From Acidobacteriota bacterium (lineage in GTDB: Bacteria; Acidobacteriota; Thermoanaerobaculia; Thermoanaerobaculales; Sulfomarinibacteraceae), in contig JAJDNM010000025.1 in assembly GCA_022340665.1 (NCBI GenBank), positions 1 to 45,372 of the forward strand: a stretch of DNA of 45,372 nucleotides. Direction: 5' to 3'. A program made the translations under genes and the position numbers. Below are positions 23,746 to 32,077 of the stretch, in pieces. Below the pieces are notes generated by a model, which saw only the letters and a list, made by a program, of their open reading frames with translations, searched no databases and had not been told where the DNA came from. Within the stretch, counting starts at the first letter, position 1. Each line of letters begins with the position of its first letter.

Positions 23746-25233
23746 ATGGAGTACGCCCTCGGCATGGCTTCATCGTGGATCGACCTGCTTTTGACTCAAA
23801 GCATCAATGCAAGCGTGATATTCCTCGTTGTTCTCGGTGCCGCCCGCCTTCTACGTGGACGCGGACCGTCCGTTCACGTGGCCCTGTGGACCCTCGTCTT
23901 CGTCAGACTGTTCCTGCCACCGTCCCTTGCCCACCCGTGGAGCTCCGGAGCTCTGATCTACCATTTCCTCGAACCTCAAGCGGCCGCTTCGTCTTTCCAA
24001 TTTTCGGCATCCGATCTGATGGACGGAGCGAGGAGCGGAAACGGCGTGGTCATCGACGCCGCCATTTCGGAGCCGAGACTCAAGACGCTGGGCCTCGGCA
24101 TCGCGTGGCTGGTCGGATCGACAGTCGTGATGGTTTTTTTCAGACGCCGCCTTGCACCCTTTCGCCGACAGCTTCGAGGAGCCGGGCCGGTGCACGATCC
24201 GCTGGCCCTCGACCTGGTCGACCGGTGGCGTTGCCGCCTGGGGATCAGCCGCCGGGTCCGAATCGTGACCTCGCCGGACCGGTTCACTCCGTTCACTCTC
24301 GGGGTGGTGCGTCCGGTGATCTTCGTGCCGGAATCGATCATTTCGGATCACGGTTCGATCGAGTCGGTCATCGCACACGAAATGGCGCATGTGGCGCGAG
24401 GGGATGCTCTGTGGCTCGGTCTGCAACACCTCGTACACGCCGCATTTTTCTTTCACCCGCTGGTCTGGATTGCTGGCGCGCGGCTCGACTCCGCGCGAGA
24501 GAAGCTGTGCGACGCTACGGTCGTCGCGGCAGGCCGCATCAGCGCTCGAACCTATGTGGGAGGCCTCCTCAACGTGCTCCAGCTCGACCTGCAGGGGGTT
24601 GGGGCGCCCACCATGACCTCGCGAAAAAGGAGGATTGACTTGCGAATAAGAAGCGTTCTGGCAAGCGCCGGCGCCCCTCGCCCGAGGCCGGCGGCAGCCA
24701 CGGCAGTTGTGTTTCTGATCGGTATCTTCGTATTGCCCCTGGGGCCGGGTGGAGCGGTGGTATCAGGTGATGAGTCGTCGCCCCGACCCTCTGGCGAGAA
24801 CCGGCTCGCATCGAACCGGGACGTGTTGGACTTCGAGAACCCGTTGCCCGGAAGTCGCGTCACGTGGCGATGGGGCAAGGGCCTGGATCCGTGGACCAAG
24901 GAAGTGGTTTTCCACCGAGGTATCGATGTCGCGGCCAAGGCGGGAACCGTGGTGCGCGCACCCGCCGACGGAGTGATCGTTGTCGCGACCGAACACTTCG
25001 AGGAGTCACCGGCATCGGGTACCGTGATTCTCATCGACCATGGGGACGGTTGGACCACGTTCTTCGCCCACCTCGGCTCGCTAGAGGTGCCTGAAAAACA
25101 GAAGGTCTCGAAAAACGATGTGATTGCGACGGTCGGGTCGACCGGAAAATCGACCGGCCCGCACCTCCACTTCGAAATCCGCCATGACGGGGAGCACGTC
25201 AACCCCGCCGAATTCGTCAACGATTGGAAGTGA
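23746..25233 (+). CDS. Membrane M56 protease (BlaR1-like) fused to M23 endopeptidase domain
   Basis: 495 residues. Several N-terminal membrane helices (about 12-33, 42-60 and 103-125) precede an M56 zinc protease with HEMAH (211-215) and a downstream REKLCD segment. A further helix (about 325-345) leads to a periplasmic M23/LytM domain with the ligands His390 and Asp394 (HRGID) and HLH (473-475). BlaR1 carries a penicillin-binding sensor at this place; here a peptidoglycan endopeptidase domain substitutes. Intact ligands suggest it can bind or cut peptide cross-links. Likely role: report cell-wall state by cleaving the adjacent BlaI (inference). ATG is 2 nt after the blaI stop; a TTG overlapping that stop is possible. 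Confidence 0.92.
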   Translation: MEYALGMASSWIDLLLTQSINASVIFLVVLGAARLLRGRGPSVHVALWTLVFVRLFLPPSLAHPWSSGALIYHFLEPQAAASSFQFSASDLMDGARSGNGVVIDAAISEPRLKTLGLGIAWLVGSTVVMVFFRRRLAPFRRQLRGAGPVHDPLALDLVDRWRCRLGISRRVRIVTSPDRFTPFTLGVVRPVIFVPESIISDHGSIESVIAHEMAHVARGDALWLGLQHLVHAAFFFHPLVWIAGARLDSAREKLCDATVVAAGRISARTYVGGLLNVLQLDLQGVGAPTMTSRKRRIDLRIRSVLASAGAPRPRPAAATAVVFLIGIFVLPLGPGGAVVSGDESSPRPSGENRLASNRDVLDFENPLPGSRVTWRWGKGLDPWTKEVVFHRGIDVAAKAGTVVRAPADGVIVVATEHFEESPASGTVILIDHGDGWTTFFAHLGSLEVPEKQKVSKNDVIATVGSTGKSTGPHLHFEIRHDGEHVNPAEFVNDWK

Positions 25234-25288
25234 GACGACTTTCGATTTGCAATTCCGTAATTTCTTCGAACCGTCCTGTTGAGCATTG

Positions 25289-25354
25289 CCACAGACAGAT
25301 GAACACAGGTCCGCACAGAAGAAAACATTTGTGTGGATCTGTGTGATCTGTGGG
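25289..25354. repeat. Inverted CACAGATGAACACAG-type repeat
   Basis: CCACAGACAGATGAACACAG faces its approximate inverse TCTGTGTGATCTGTGG across about 30 bp. Another palindromic intergenic element, of a different unit from the period-7 GAATTAG class, in the gap between the M56-M23 gene and arsC. Confidence 0.65.
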
Positions 25355-25368
25355 CTAATCAGGACTCG

Positions 25369-25397
25369 GAACATCCAATATCCAACATCGAATATCA
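25369..25397. repeat. Short ATCCAAT/ATCCAAC/ATCGAAT array
   Basis: Three to four period-7 units (CATCCAA, TATCCAA, CATCGAA, TATC). A one-armed member of the period-7 class, lying 59 bp upstream of the arsC start. Confidence 0.6.
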
Positions 25398-25455
25398 GGC
25401 GTCCGTAACCGGAAGAAGCGTTCATCGATTATCATCTCTCGTGAGGAGGAGCGGG

Positions 25456-25803
25456 ATGGTAGTCACCGTTTGGCACAATCCGCGCTGAAGCAAGTCCAGG
25501 CAGGCGGTCAGCCTGCTTCGTGAACTCGGCGTTGAGCCGGAGATAGTGCGATACCTCGAGAAACCGCCCACGGTGAAAGAGTTGACACGCGTCCTCGGCA
25601 TGCTCGGTATGGAGCCGCGTGACCTGATGCGAGAGAAAGAGGCCGAGTACAAGGATCTCGGTCTCGGGGACGGATCGAAGAACCGGCGGCAGCTCATCGC
25701 CGCGATGGTCGAGCATCCTCGTCTCATCGAGCGGCCGGTCGCCATCTCCGGAGACCGGGCGGTTCTCGGCCGGCCGACGGAAAAGGTACTCGAACTGATT
25801 TAG
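25456..25803 (+). CDS. arsC: ArsC/YfgD-family reductase, probable selenoprotein (UGA codon 11 = Sec)
   Basis: Read through one in-frame TGA (25486-25488), this gives 115 residues, full length for the glutaredoxin-linked ArsC family. The start is VVTVWHNPR-U-SKSRQA, where the family has HNPxCSKSR, so TGA replaces the catalytic cysteine exactly. The rest is intact: YLEKPPTVKEL, the DLMREKEAEYKDLGL loop, and HPRLIERPVAI with the Arg used for oxyanion binding. A consensus AGGAGG sits 6 nt before the ATG. Starting after the TGA would lose the active site. A SECIS-like hairpin follows at once. Family members reduce arsenate or unknown thiol substrates. A simple nonsense pseudogene is the alternative but fits the position poorly. 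Confidence 0.88.
25498..25518 (+). promoter_or_regulatory. Bacterial SECIS-like hairpin after UGA of arsC
   Basis: An 8-bp stem (25498-25505 with 25511-25518, one G-U pair) closed by the 5-nt loop GGTCA (25506-25510). The loop begins 17 nt after the UGA and starts with GG, in line with published bacterial SECIS models that ask for a G at the loop start 16-37 nt past the UGA. It is the element SelB would read. Confidence 0.75.
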
Positions 25804-27017
25804 AGCAACGATTCCCAGACGGATTCAATCCTTCGGAAGACCGCGTCCCAGGTGAATTGCGCCAGGACCTCGGGCATGATCGCCATCGGATCGCCGACCG
25901 GCGGTGCATCGAGGCTGCGGTCGATCGCATCTTCGAGTCGATCGACGAATGCCGGCAGGTCCTCCTCGCGAGGCCGGTCGATTGCCTCGAGTCGTGGCGG
26001 CGCAACGCTCATAAGAAGGTCGCCGAAGCGGGGTGCGAGCTCCTCCGAAACGACCGAGAGGTCGGTCGCCACAAGCCGACAACCGCAGGCAAGAGCTTCG
26101 ACCAGCACCAGCGGCAAACCCTCGAAAAACGAGGGCAGGACACAGACGGTGGATCGCCGGGCGATCTCCGCCAGCTCGGGCTGCGAAAGCAGGCCGTGCT
26201 GTACGACAGAGGGAGTCATCAGGTTCATGCGGATTTGCAGACTTTCTGCCTCCGAGCCGGAGCCGCCTCCGACCACGTGCAGTTTCACTCCGGGACGCCG
26301 TTGCGTGATCCGCTCGAATGCGTCGAGAAGCCACGGCAGTCCCTTGGCGGCGCTGTATTTGCCGACGTAGAGAAGGGCTGGAGGACCGGGATCGGATTCG
26401 GTTCCGAAGAACAGGTCCTCGCGGTATCCGGCGCCGACCACGTGGATGCGATCGCTGGCAACTCCCAGGCAATGCTCGAGCTCTTCGGCGTGGCCGCGAT
26501 GAAGCACGGCGAAAGCGTCAGCACGTGAACAGCCGCGACGCACCGATTCGGCGAGGTGGGGGCAAAGCTCCATTTGACGCATTCCGGTCGCGTGGCAGTG
26601 CACGAGAAGCCGGACATCTGGAGCGACATCCTTGAGGAGACTGGACATCAACCACACGTGGTGGGCGTGGACGAGGTCGGGCTTGAATTCGTCGATGGCA
26701 GCCCGCAGGTGACCGGACCAGGCGCGTCGATAGATGGAGAGCTGATCCTCATCGAGAGCCGAAAAACGAGTGCTCGGGTAAGGCATGATATCGCTCATCC
26801 CGGGCACGGCGAAATCGAGCGGCTGCCAGCCGAAAATCAGAGGGTAGATGCGCCCGGCGGAAAGGCCTCCGACCTCCGGTTGAGGGTCGTCGAGAGGCAC
26901 ACCGACCACAGCGCGCTGATCGTAACCCGCAACAGCCGCGTGGCGGACGGTGGAATCGAGGGTGATTCCGCTACCGGTCAAGGATGGACGTTGCGAAAGG
27001 GCGTGTAGTATGCGCAC
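25800..27017 (-). CDS. GT4-type glycosyltransferase
   Basis: 405 residues with a GT-B fold. The N-terminal lobe begins RILHALSQRPSLTGSG (the usual glycine-rich opening) and has DLVHAHHVW. The C-terminal lobe has LLYVGKYSAAKGLPWLLDAF, LHVVGGGSG and the nucleotide-sugar motif FFEGLPLVLVEALACG with E-x7-E spacing. Retaining transferases of this kind build glycans or lipopolysaccharide, or bacillithiol-like sugars; acceptor unknown. GTG start chosen: CATAAT lies 6 nt upstream, no ribosome site. It is tail-to-tail with arsC, the stop codons overlapping. Confidence 0.93.
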   Translation of the reverse strand: MRILHALSQRPSLTGSGITLDSTVRHAAVAGYDQRAVVGVPLDDPQPEVGGLSAGRIYPLIFGWQPLDFAVPGMSDIMPYPSTRFSALDEDQLSIYRRAWSGHLRAAIDEFKPDLVHAHHVWLMSSLLKDVAPDVRLLVHCHATGMRQMELCPHLAESVRRGCSRADAFAVLHRGHAEELEHCLGVASDRIHVVGAGYREDLFFGTESDPGPPALLYVGKYSAAKGLPWLLDAFERITQRRPGVKLHVVGGGSGSEAESLQIRMNLMTPSVVQHGLLSQPELAEIARRSTVCVLPSFFEGLPLVLVEALACGCRLVATDLSVVSEELAPRFGDLLMSVAPPRLEAIDRPREEDLPAFVDRLEDAIDRSLDAPPVGDPMAIMPEVLAQFTWDAVFRRIESVWESLL

Positions 27018-27023
27018 TGATGA

Positions 27024-27029
27024 ATTATG
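27024..27029 (-). promoter_or_regulatory. -10 box 6 nt before glycosyltransferase start (leaderless candidate)
   Basis: CATAAT on the minus strand (five of six consensus bases), 6 nt before the GTG, no Shine-Dalgarno. Confidence 0.55.
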
Positions 27030-27199
27030 GCTTGAGAACAATGAAAATTGAATTCCGCCCCCCTCCGCGAGACTGTTCCAAGAATGGGATCCGTAGCACC
27101 GCTCCAGGATGAGATCGGGCAGAGATCACCACCGTCGTACTCCGCATCTCGAAATATGGGATCCTGTTTTGCAGGTTCCCGAATTGGAGGGGAGGCACC

Positions 27200-27802
27200 A
27201 TGGAAAACCTCAAAGACGAGCTGGTGGAGCTCTGGTTCGGGGAAAACCTGGACGACGCAGAGGTCGCACGGGCCAAGGCAGATTTGTGGTGGGGTCACCG
27301 TACCGAGACGGATGACCTCCTGCAGGTGCGGTTCGGTGCGGCGGCGTCTGCTGCCGCCGCCGGAGTCCTCGATCATTGGAGCGGGTCTCCGCGTGGCCGG
27401 TTGGCCCTGATCCTGCTGCTCGATCAGGTGCCGCGTGCGATTCACCGGGGCAGGCCGGCTGCATTTTCCCAGGACGGCGACGCGCGCCGGGTGGCCCGGC
27501 AGGGCCTCGAGTCGGGTGCGGACAAGCTCTTGAGGCCGATTGAGCGGCTGTTCTTCTACCTGCCATTCGAGCACTCGGAGGACCTTGCTGATCAAGATTT
27601 AAGCGTCGCGTTGATTCGCGATCTGGCGGAGGCGGTGCCGCCGGAGCACCGCACAACCTTTGAAGAATTTGTTGACTTTGCGGAACGGCACCGCGAGGTG
27701 ATCTCGCGCTTCGGGCGATTCCCGCACCGCAATGCCACCCTCGGGCGCGAGTCGACGCCGGAAGAAAAGGCGTTCCTGGAACAACCCGGTTCCTCGTTCT
27801 GA
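27200..27802 (+). CDS. DUF924 family protein
   Basis: 200 residues, all-helical. The family pattern is clear: WFG near residue 12, WWG at 30, GRLALILLLDQVPRAIHRG (usually DQFPRNxxRG), FFYLPFEHSEDLADQ, and the C-terminal FGRFPHRNATLGRESTPEE. DUF924 proteins resemble TPR-like helical folds and have no established function. ATG start preceded by GGAGGGGAGG. It is transcribed away from the glycosyltransferase; the shared 182-bp gap holds both promoters. Confidence 0.92.
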   Translation: MENLKDELVELWFGENLDDAEVARAKADLWWGHRTETDDLLQVRFGAAASAAAAGVLDHWSGSPRGRLALILLLDQVPRAIHRGRPAAFSQDGDARRVARQGLESGADKLLRPIERLFFYLPFEHSEDLADQDLSVALIRDLAEAVPPEHRTTFEEFVDFAERHREVISRFGRFPHRNATLGRESTPEEKAFLEQPGSSF

Positions 27803-27812
27803 GCAGGGGGGG

Positions 27813-27840
27813 GAAATCCGAGATCCGAATTCCGATTTCC
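27813..27840. repeat. Short ATCCGA-type palindromic repeat after DUF924
   Basis: GAAATCCGAGATCCGAATTCC followed by GATTTC, starting 11 nt after the stop codon. Same ATCCGAA-type unit as the array at 44113-44145 but shorter, with GAAATC/GATTTC ends that can pair. Confidence 0.6.
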
Positions 27841-27845
27841 TCTCT

Positions 27846-28027
27846 AGCCCGGACTGTTCATGAGGCTTTGTCGCGAGGACGGTGAGGTGCTGCGACCAGT
27901 GGAGTTTGCGATCCAAGGGGCGCGGAGGCGTAATTGGCGGTGCGTCGAGCACCCCGAGGCGAGCAAACACCGCTGGGTGCGGCGCATCGCCGGCCGCAGC
28001 AGGAGCTTCATGAATTGTCCGGGCTAT
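27846..28027. mobile_element. MITE-like long inverted repeat
   Basis: The ends TAGCCCGGACTGTTCATGAG and CTTCATGAATTGTCCGGGCTA are imperfect inverse copies (about 18 of 22). Pairing continues inward (for example CAGTGGAGTTTGC with GCAAACACCGCTG, with G-U pairs), so most of the 180 bp folds into one rod. TA flanks both ends, as left by Tc1/mariner-type (IS630) insertion. No transposase is present, hence a non-autonomous element or structured RNA. It ends at the promoter of the next gene. Confidence 0.5.
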
Positions 28028-28030
28028 ACT
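28025..28030 (+). promoter_or_regulatory. -10 box 6 nt before DnaC-like gene (leaderless candidate)
   Basis: TATACT, 6 nt before the ATG, formed at the very right edge of the MITE-like element. No Shine-Dalgarno is present. Confidence 0.55.
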
Positions 28031-28036
28031 GTGCCG

Positions 28037-28783
28037 ATGGCACGTAAGCGCGCAAAACCGGAGGCCTGTACGCTGTGCGACGGGACCGGGTGGATCCTCG
28101 CCGAAGAGGATGGCGTTGAGCTCGTTCGGCGATGCGAATGTGCCGAGGGTGTGCTGCGGGCCAGGCTCCTCAGGCAGGCCGGCATTCCGTCTCGCTACCG
28201 TCACTGTTCGCTCGAGAACTTCGAGCTCTGGAATCCCGAAGACCCGACTCTCGCCAAGACTCTGCGAGCAGTTCAAGAGTTTGTTGACCTCTTTCCAGCT
28301 GGTGATAAGGGCATTCTCCTGATGGGAGCGGTTGGCACCGGCAAGACCCACTTGGCGGTGGCGGCCCTACAGCAGATCATGCGCGAAAAGAACCCGCCAG
28401 TGCATGGGCGATTCGCGGATTTCACCGCTCTCGTACTCGAAATCCAGATGACTTTTGACGGATCAGGCTCGAGCCGCGAGATCCTTCGCCCGCTGATCGA
28501 AGCGGATCTGCTGGTGCTCGACGAGTTAGGTGCGGGGAAGACCACCCCGTGGGTGATGGATCTGCTCTATTACCTGGTCAACACCCGGTATCTCGAGGAT
28601 CGGGTGACCATTTTCACCACCAACTTCTCCGATTTCCCGCGCGGTCAGAGTGAATCGCTGACCGACCGGGTTTCGGCCCGCATCCGCTCGAGGCTTTACG
28701 AAATGTGCCGCCGCCTCGAGCTCCGTGGCCGCGATTACCGCGCCGAGCGCCTCGCCTCCCGCGAGGGGGGCCTCCGTCTGTGA
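28037..28783 (+). CDS. DnaC/IstB-like AAA+ ATPase with N-terminal zinc finger
   Basis: 248 residues. A Cys cluster (CTLCDGTGW...CECAEG) forms an N-terminal zinc site, followed by a short linker (GIPSRYRHCSLENF) typical of DnaC/DnaI loaders. The AAA+ core has Walker A GAVGTGKTHL, Walker B LLVLDELGAG and a sensor segment IFTTNFSDF, with an arginine-finger-like SARIRSRLYEMC. Probably loads the replicative helicase; IstB of insertion sequences is related, but no IS21 transposase is present. I chose the ATG before ARKRAKPEAC; the open frame upstream overlaps the inverted repeat and looks non-coding. Ends with a GTGA overlap into the next gene. Confidence 0.9.
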   Translation: MARKRAKPEACTLCDGTGWILAEEDGVELVRRCECAEGVLRARLLRQAGIPSRYRHCSLENFELWNPEDPTLAKTLRAVQEFVDLFPAGDKGILLMGAVGTGKTHLAVAALQQIMREKNPPVHGRFADFTALVLEIQMTFDGSGSSREILRPLIEADLLVLDELGAGKTTPWVMDLLYYLVNTRYLEDRVTIFTTNFSDFPRGQSESLTDRVSARIRSRLYEMCRRLELRGRDYRAERLASREGGLRL

Positions 28784-30909
28784 AGGGCTGGCGGCTACTC
28801 GTCCTTCCGATGATTGTCGTCGGCTGCGCCAGCGCACCGCCGGGTACGGAAACGCCTCGGTCGCCGACGCCGACGGCATCGCAATCGCCTCCACCGACAC
28901 TCACGACGGTTCCGCCCATGCCGATCCCAGTTCCCACTGTGCCGCCGCCAGCTGCGCTGCCGTCCCGAGACACCGATCCGCCACTGATTCGCGTGCTGCT
29001 CCAGCGTTCGACCGGCACCGTCGAGTTGCCGCAGCCCGGGAGGGCCTACCGTGTGACCACCGGAGGACGGGGGGCGTGGTTGTGGGGCCCGTTGAGGCTC
29101 CGTTCAGTCGACTCGGGAGGTCGCCGGTGGCAGGTGGGAGCCTGGCGAGATCCTGCCAACGCGACCGCCGCAGCCAACAGGGTGCGGGGGGCATTTGGAG
29201 ATGCGGTTGAAGTTGCTGAAGAACAGACTGCGAATGGCCTGATCAGGGTTCAGGTTGGCTGGCCGTCGACCGAGCCTGCGGATCCGGGGGCCGAGCTCAT
29301 CGCGCTCGGGTTTGACGGAATATACCCTGTGGCGGCGACGGGAGTGTTGCGCATCGAGGATTCAGTCGGAGGTTCGATTACCAGCGACACCGATGTTCTG
29401 ATCGAACCGGCCGGAGACTGGCCAGTGGTGGTCGGAGGCTGGCGCCGATATCGCGGTCGGGTGCGGGCTCGGGCAGTCGGCGAGGAAACCCTGGTGATCA
29501 ACGAGCTCAACATGGAGAGCTACCTCAAGGGCGTGGTGCCGGTCGAGATGGGTCCCTCAGCATTTCCCGAACTCGAGGCGCTCAAGGCTCAGGCGGTGGC
29601 GGCGCGCACCTATGCCGTGGCCCACCTCGGTGACCATGACGACGAAGGTTGGGATCTCTGCGCGACGCCGGCCTGTCAGGCCTACTACGGGAGAAGTGCA
29701 GAACACCAACTGTCGAATCGCGCGGTGGATGAGACGGCCGGGCTGGTGGCGGCGTTTCACGACATTCCCATCGATGCGATGTTCAGTTCGACCTGCGGCG
29801 GTCATACCGAGGACGCCGCAGTCCTCTTCGAAGATCGCGCACAACCCTATCTGGTTGGCGTTCCCTGCGCGTGGGATCGTCCGCTGCGTTTGATCGGTAA
29901 TACGCCATCGGGAGGGTGGATAAACTCGACCGCATTCTCGGCAACGGTTGCCCTCGAAGTCCTGGATCTCGAGCCCGGTGCGACACCGAAAGAAATACTC
30001 GATCGGGTTCTCGAGGAGAGTGGAGTCAGGCGCGACACGCCGCCACCGGTCGATCCGGAATCGTTCGCGGTCGCGATTCTCAGAGCGGTGGACGTCAATC
30101 CGCCGGAGGGAATCGCGCCGACGGTGAACGGTCTCGACCGGCTCCTCTTCCTGGCGGACCTTTTCAAGAAACCACTCGATCCGCCAACCGACCGGAACAG
30201 CGATCTCTGGCCCGCGGCGGCGGCGCTGACGGCACTCGAGTTGCGGGGCCATGTTTCGCGCGACAACGGCGAGGCGGTTCCTCGGCCAGACGGGGCGGGG
30301 ATCTTCCCGCGTCGTGCCGAACATGGTGAGGATCTGCCGTCTCCGCTGCCGTTGTGGGAGCAGTGGAGCGGTGGTTTCCGACGGCTGGCCACTACCGAGG
30401 CCCTGCCGGGGACGGCGCTCGAGAGGTTGCGGGTCGGCGACCGGGTGGTTGCCCTGGTGGTGCGCCGGTCCGGTGGTGACGGCGAGGCTGACCGGCGCTC
30501 GGCGTGGCGTGAGTGGGTGCGCGAGAAAACATGGACGGAATTGCAGAAGCTGACGGGAATACCGAATCTGCAGCGCCTCACCGTAACCCGTCGCTCGAAA
30601 TCGGGCAGGGTTGTCGGCTTGGCCGCAGTCGGGACCGATGGGAGGACCAAGGATTGGTCCGGGTTCGAAATCCGGCGGGTGCTCGAGCTGCCTGAAACAC
30701 TCTTCGCGATGCATCATCGAAGAGATCCGGACGGCGAACGCATCGTTCGCTTCCTCGGTCGCGGTTGGGGGCACGGTGTCGGCCTGTGCCAGAACGGATC
30801 GTACGGTTTGGCGAGGGCCGGAATGACCTTCGATCGGATTCTCGGCCACTATTACACGGGTATCGAAATCATTCGTTGGGACGGCGAGTTGCCGGTCCAG
30901 CGCCAATAG
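28780..30909 (+). CDS. SPOR-SpoIID lipoprotein (putative peptidoglycan lytic transglycosylase)
   Basis: 709 residues. Lipoprotein signal ([11 protein letters not shown]), then a Pro/Thr-rich linker, a SPOR-like segment ([19 protein letters not shown]) that would bind denuded glycan, and a SpoIID domain. The latter has [16 protein letters not shown] with the catalytic Glu256, [22 protein letters not shown] and the C-terminal [18 protein letters not shown] long insert (about 385-610) splits the SpoIID halves. SpoIID cleaves stripped glycan strands in sporulation; in this apparent Gram-negative, a division or wall-remodelling role is more likely. GTG start overlaps the previous stop. Confidence 0.92.
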   Translation: MKGWRLLVLPMIVVGCASAPPGTETPRSPTPTASQSPPPTLTTVPPMPIPVPTVPPPAALPSRDTDPPLIRVLLQRSTGTVELPQPGRAYRVTTGGRGAWLWGPLRLRSVDSGGRRWQVGAWRDPANATAAANRVRGAFGDAVEVAEEQTANGLIRVQVGWPSTEPADPGAELIALGFDGIYPVAATGVLRIEDSVGGSITSDTDVLIEPAGDWPVVVGGWRRYRGRVRARAVGEETLVINELNMESYLKGVVPVEMGPSAFPELEALKAQAVAARTYAVAHLGDHDDEGWDLCATPACQAYYGRSAEHQLSNRAVDETAGLVAAFHDIPIDAMFSSTCGGHTEDAAVLFEDRAQPYLVGVPCAWDRPLRLIGNTPSGGWINSTAFSATVALEVLDLEPGATPKEILDRVLEESGVRRDTPPPVDPESFAVAILRAVDVNPPEGIAPTVNGLDRLLFLADLFKKPLDPPTDRNSDLWPAAAALTALELRGHVSRDNGEAVPRPDGAGIFPRRAEHGEDLPSPLPLWEQWSGGFRRLATTEALPGTALERLRVGDRVVALVVRRSGGDGEADRRSAWREWVREKTWTELQKLTGIPNLQRLTVTRRSKSGRVVGLAAVGTDGRTKDWSGFEIRRVLELPETLFAMHHRRDPDGERIVRFLGRGWGHGVGLCQNGSYGLARAGMTFDRILGHYYTGIEIIRWDGELPVQRQ

Positions 30910-30916
30910 GGGAGGA

Positions 30917-32077
30917 ATGGTGGACTTCGAGCTCAGCCAGGACCAGCAGGCTATTCGTGACATGGTTCGAGAGTTCGCGCGCAAGGAGATCGCTCCGTAT
31001 GCGCTCGAATGGGACGAGAAGCAGCACTTTCCTCGGGAGCTGTTTTCGCAGCTCGGCGAGCTCGGGCTGCTCGGGATTCTGATCCCGGAAGATCTGGGCG
31101 GCGCCGGCCTCGGGTACGTCGAGTACGTGACTGTCCTCGAAGAGATCGGCGCGGCTGACGGTTCGATCGGCCTTTCGGTTGCGGCGCATAACTCGTTGTG
31201 CACCAATCATCTCTATCTCTTCGGTTCGGAAGAGCTCAAGCGAAGATTCGTGCCGAAGCTCGCGTCCGGGGAATGGATCGGTGCGTGGGGCCTGACGGAG
31301 CCACAGGCTGGATCGGATGCCGGCGGTACCCGGGCGACTGCGGTACGCGAAGGCAACGAGTGGATCCTCAACGGCTCCAAGACCTTCATCACCCATGCGT
31401 CGGTGGGGGATGCGGCGGTACTGGTCGCGAGGACATCCGACGAGGGGAGCCACCACGGGATCTCGGCCTTTTTCGTGCCCTTCGATCGCCCGGGAGTCTC
31501 GCCCGGGAAGAAGGAGAACAAGCTCGGTATGCGCGCTTCCGACACCTCGTCGTTGGTGCTCGAGGACTGTCGGGTGCCCGAAGGCTACCTGCTCGGCTCG
31601 GAGGGGGAGGGCTTCGTACAGGCGATGAAGGTCCTCGACGGTGGTCGCATTTCAATAGCTGCGTTGTCGGTAGGAATCGCCCGCGGCGCCCTGGACGCCA
31701 CATTGAGTTACTCGACCGTCCGCGAGCAGTTCGGGAAACCGATTTCGGCCTTCCAGCTCACCCGGGCGAAGCTCGCCGATATGGCGACCAGTGTCGATGC
31801 GGCGCGCCTCCTCACGCTGCGCTCGGCGGCGATGAAGGATCGAGGGATGACGACGACCCGCGAGTCGGCTATGGCCAAGGTCTACGCGTCCGAGGTCGCG
31901 GTAGCAGTTGCCGAGGAGGCGGTGCAGATCCACGGAGGCTATGGCTACACGAAGGAGTACCCGGTCGAACGTGCGTGGCGCGACGCGAAGCTGTGCACGA
32001 TCGGAGAAGGCACCTCCGAGATCCAGCGCATGGTGATCGCTCGGGAACTCTTGAAGAACACCGGAGAAGGGCGATGA
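30917..32077 (+). CDS. Acyl-CoA dehydrogenase
   Basis: 386 residues, FAD-dependent enzyme oxidising acyl-CoA to trans-2-enoyl-CoA. Signatures: [16 protein letters not shown], the FAD-binding block [21 protein letters not shown], the [16 protein letters not shown] block and the C-terminal [10 protein letters not shown] with the catalytic base Glu364. Closest in pattern to short-chain or branched-chain (butyryl-CoA, isovaleryl-CoA) dehydrogenases, but chain length cannot be fixed. GGAGG precedes both ATG 30917 and GTG 30920. Its stop overlaps the epimerase start, so they work in one operon. Confidence 0.95.
   Translation: MVDFELSQDQQAIRDMVREFARKEIAPYALEWDEKQHFPRELFSQLGELGLLGILIPEDLGGAGLGYVEYVTVLEEIGAADGSIGLSVAAHNSLCTNHLYLFGSEELKRRFVPKLASGEWIGAWGLTEPQAGSDAGGTRATAVREGNEWILNGSKTFITHASVGDAAVLVARTSDEGSHHGISAFFVPFDRPGVSPGKKENKLGMRASDTSSLVLEDCRVPEGYLLGSEGEGFVQAMKVLDGGRISIAALSVGIARGALDATLSYSTVREQFGKPISAFQLTRAKLADMATSVDAARLLTLRSAAMKDRGMTTTRESAMAKVYASEVAVAVAEEAVQIHGGYGYTKEYPVERAWRDAKLCTIGEGTSEIQRMVIARELLKNTGEGR

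Noticed and set aside
25546-25803. ArsC as an 85-residue gene starting after the TGA
   Set aside because: That start lacks a ribosome site and loses the active site, while the upstream ATG has a consensus AGGAGG and gives full family length if TGA is read as Sec.
25456-25803. ArsC as a nonsense pseudogene
   Set aside because: The only lesion falls exactly on the catalytic Cys codon, the remaining frame is intact to the normal C-terminus, and a SECIS-like hairpin follows. Kept as the main alternative but judged less likely.
27860-28036. N-terminal extension of the DnaC-like protein
   Set aside because: The stretch lies within the inverted repeat, its translation is Arg-rich without pattern, and the zinc-finger protein has a natural ATG at 28037.
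28037-28783. IstB of an IS21-type insertion sequence
   Set aside because: No IstA transposase is adjacent; the N-terminal zinc finger and linker fit a DnaC/DnaI-like loader better.
29557-31206. Open frame of 549 codons on the minus strand
   Set aside because: Antisense to SpoIID and acyl-CoA dehydrogenase; long only because of high GC content.
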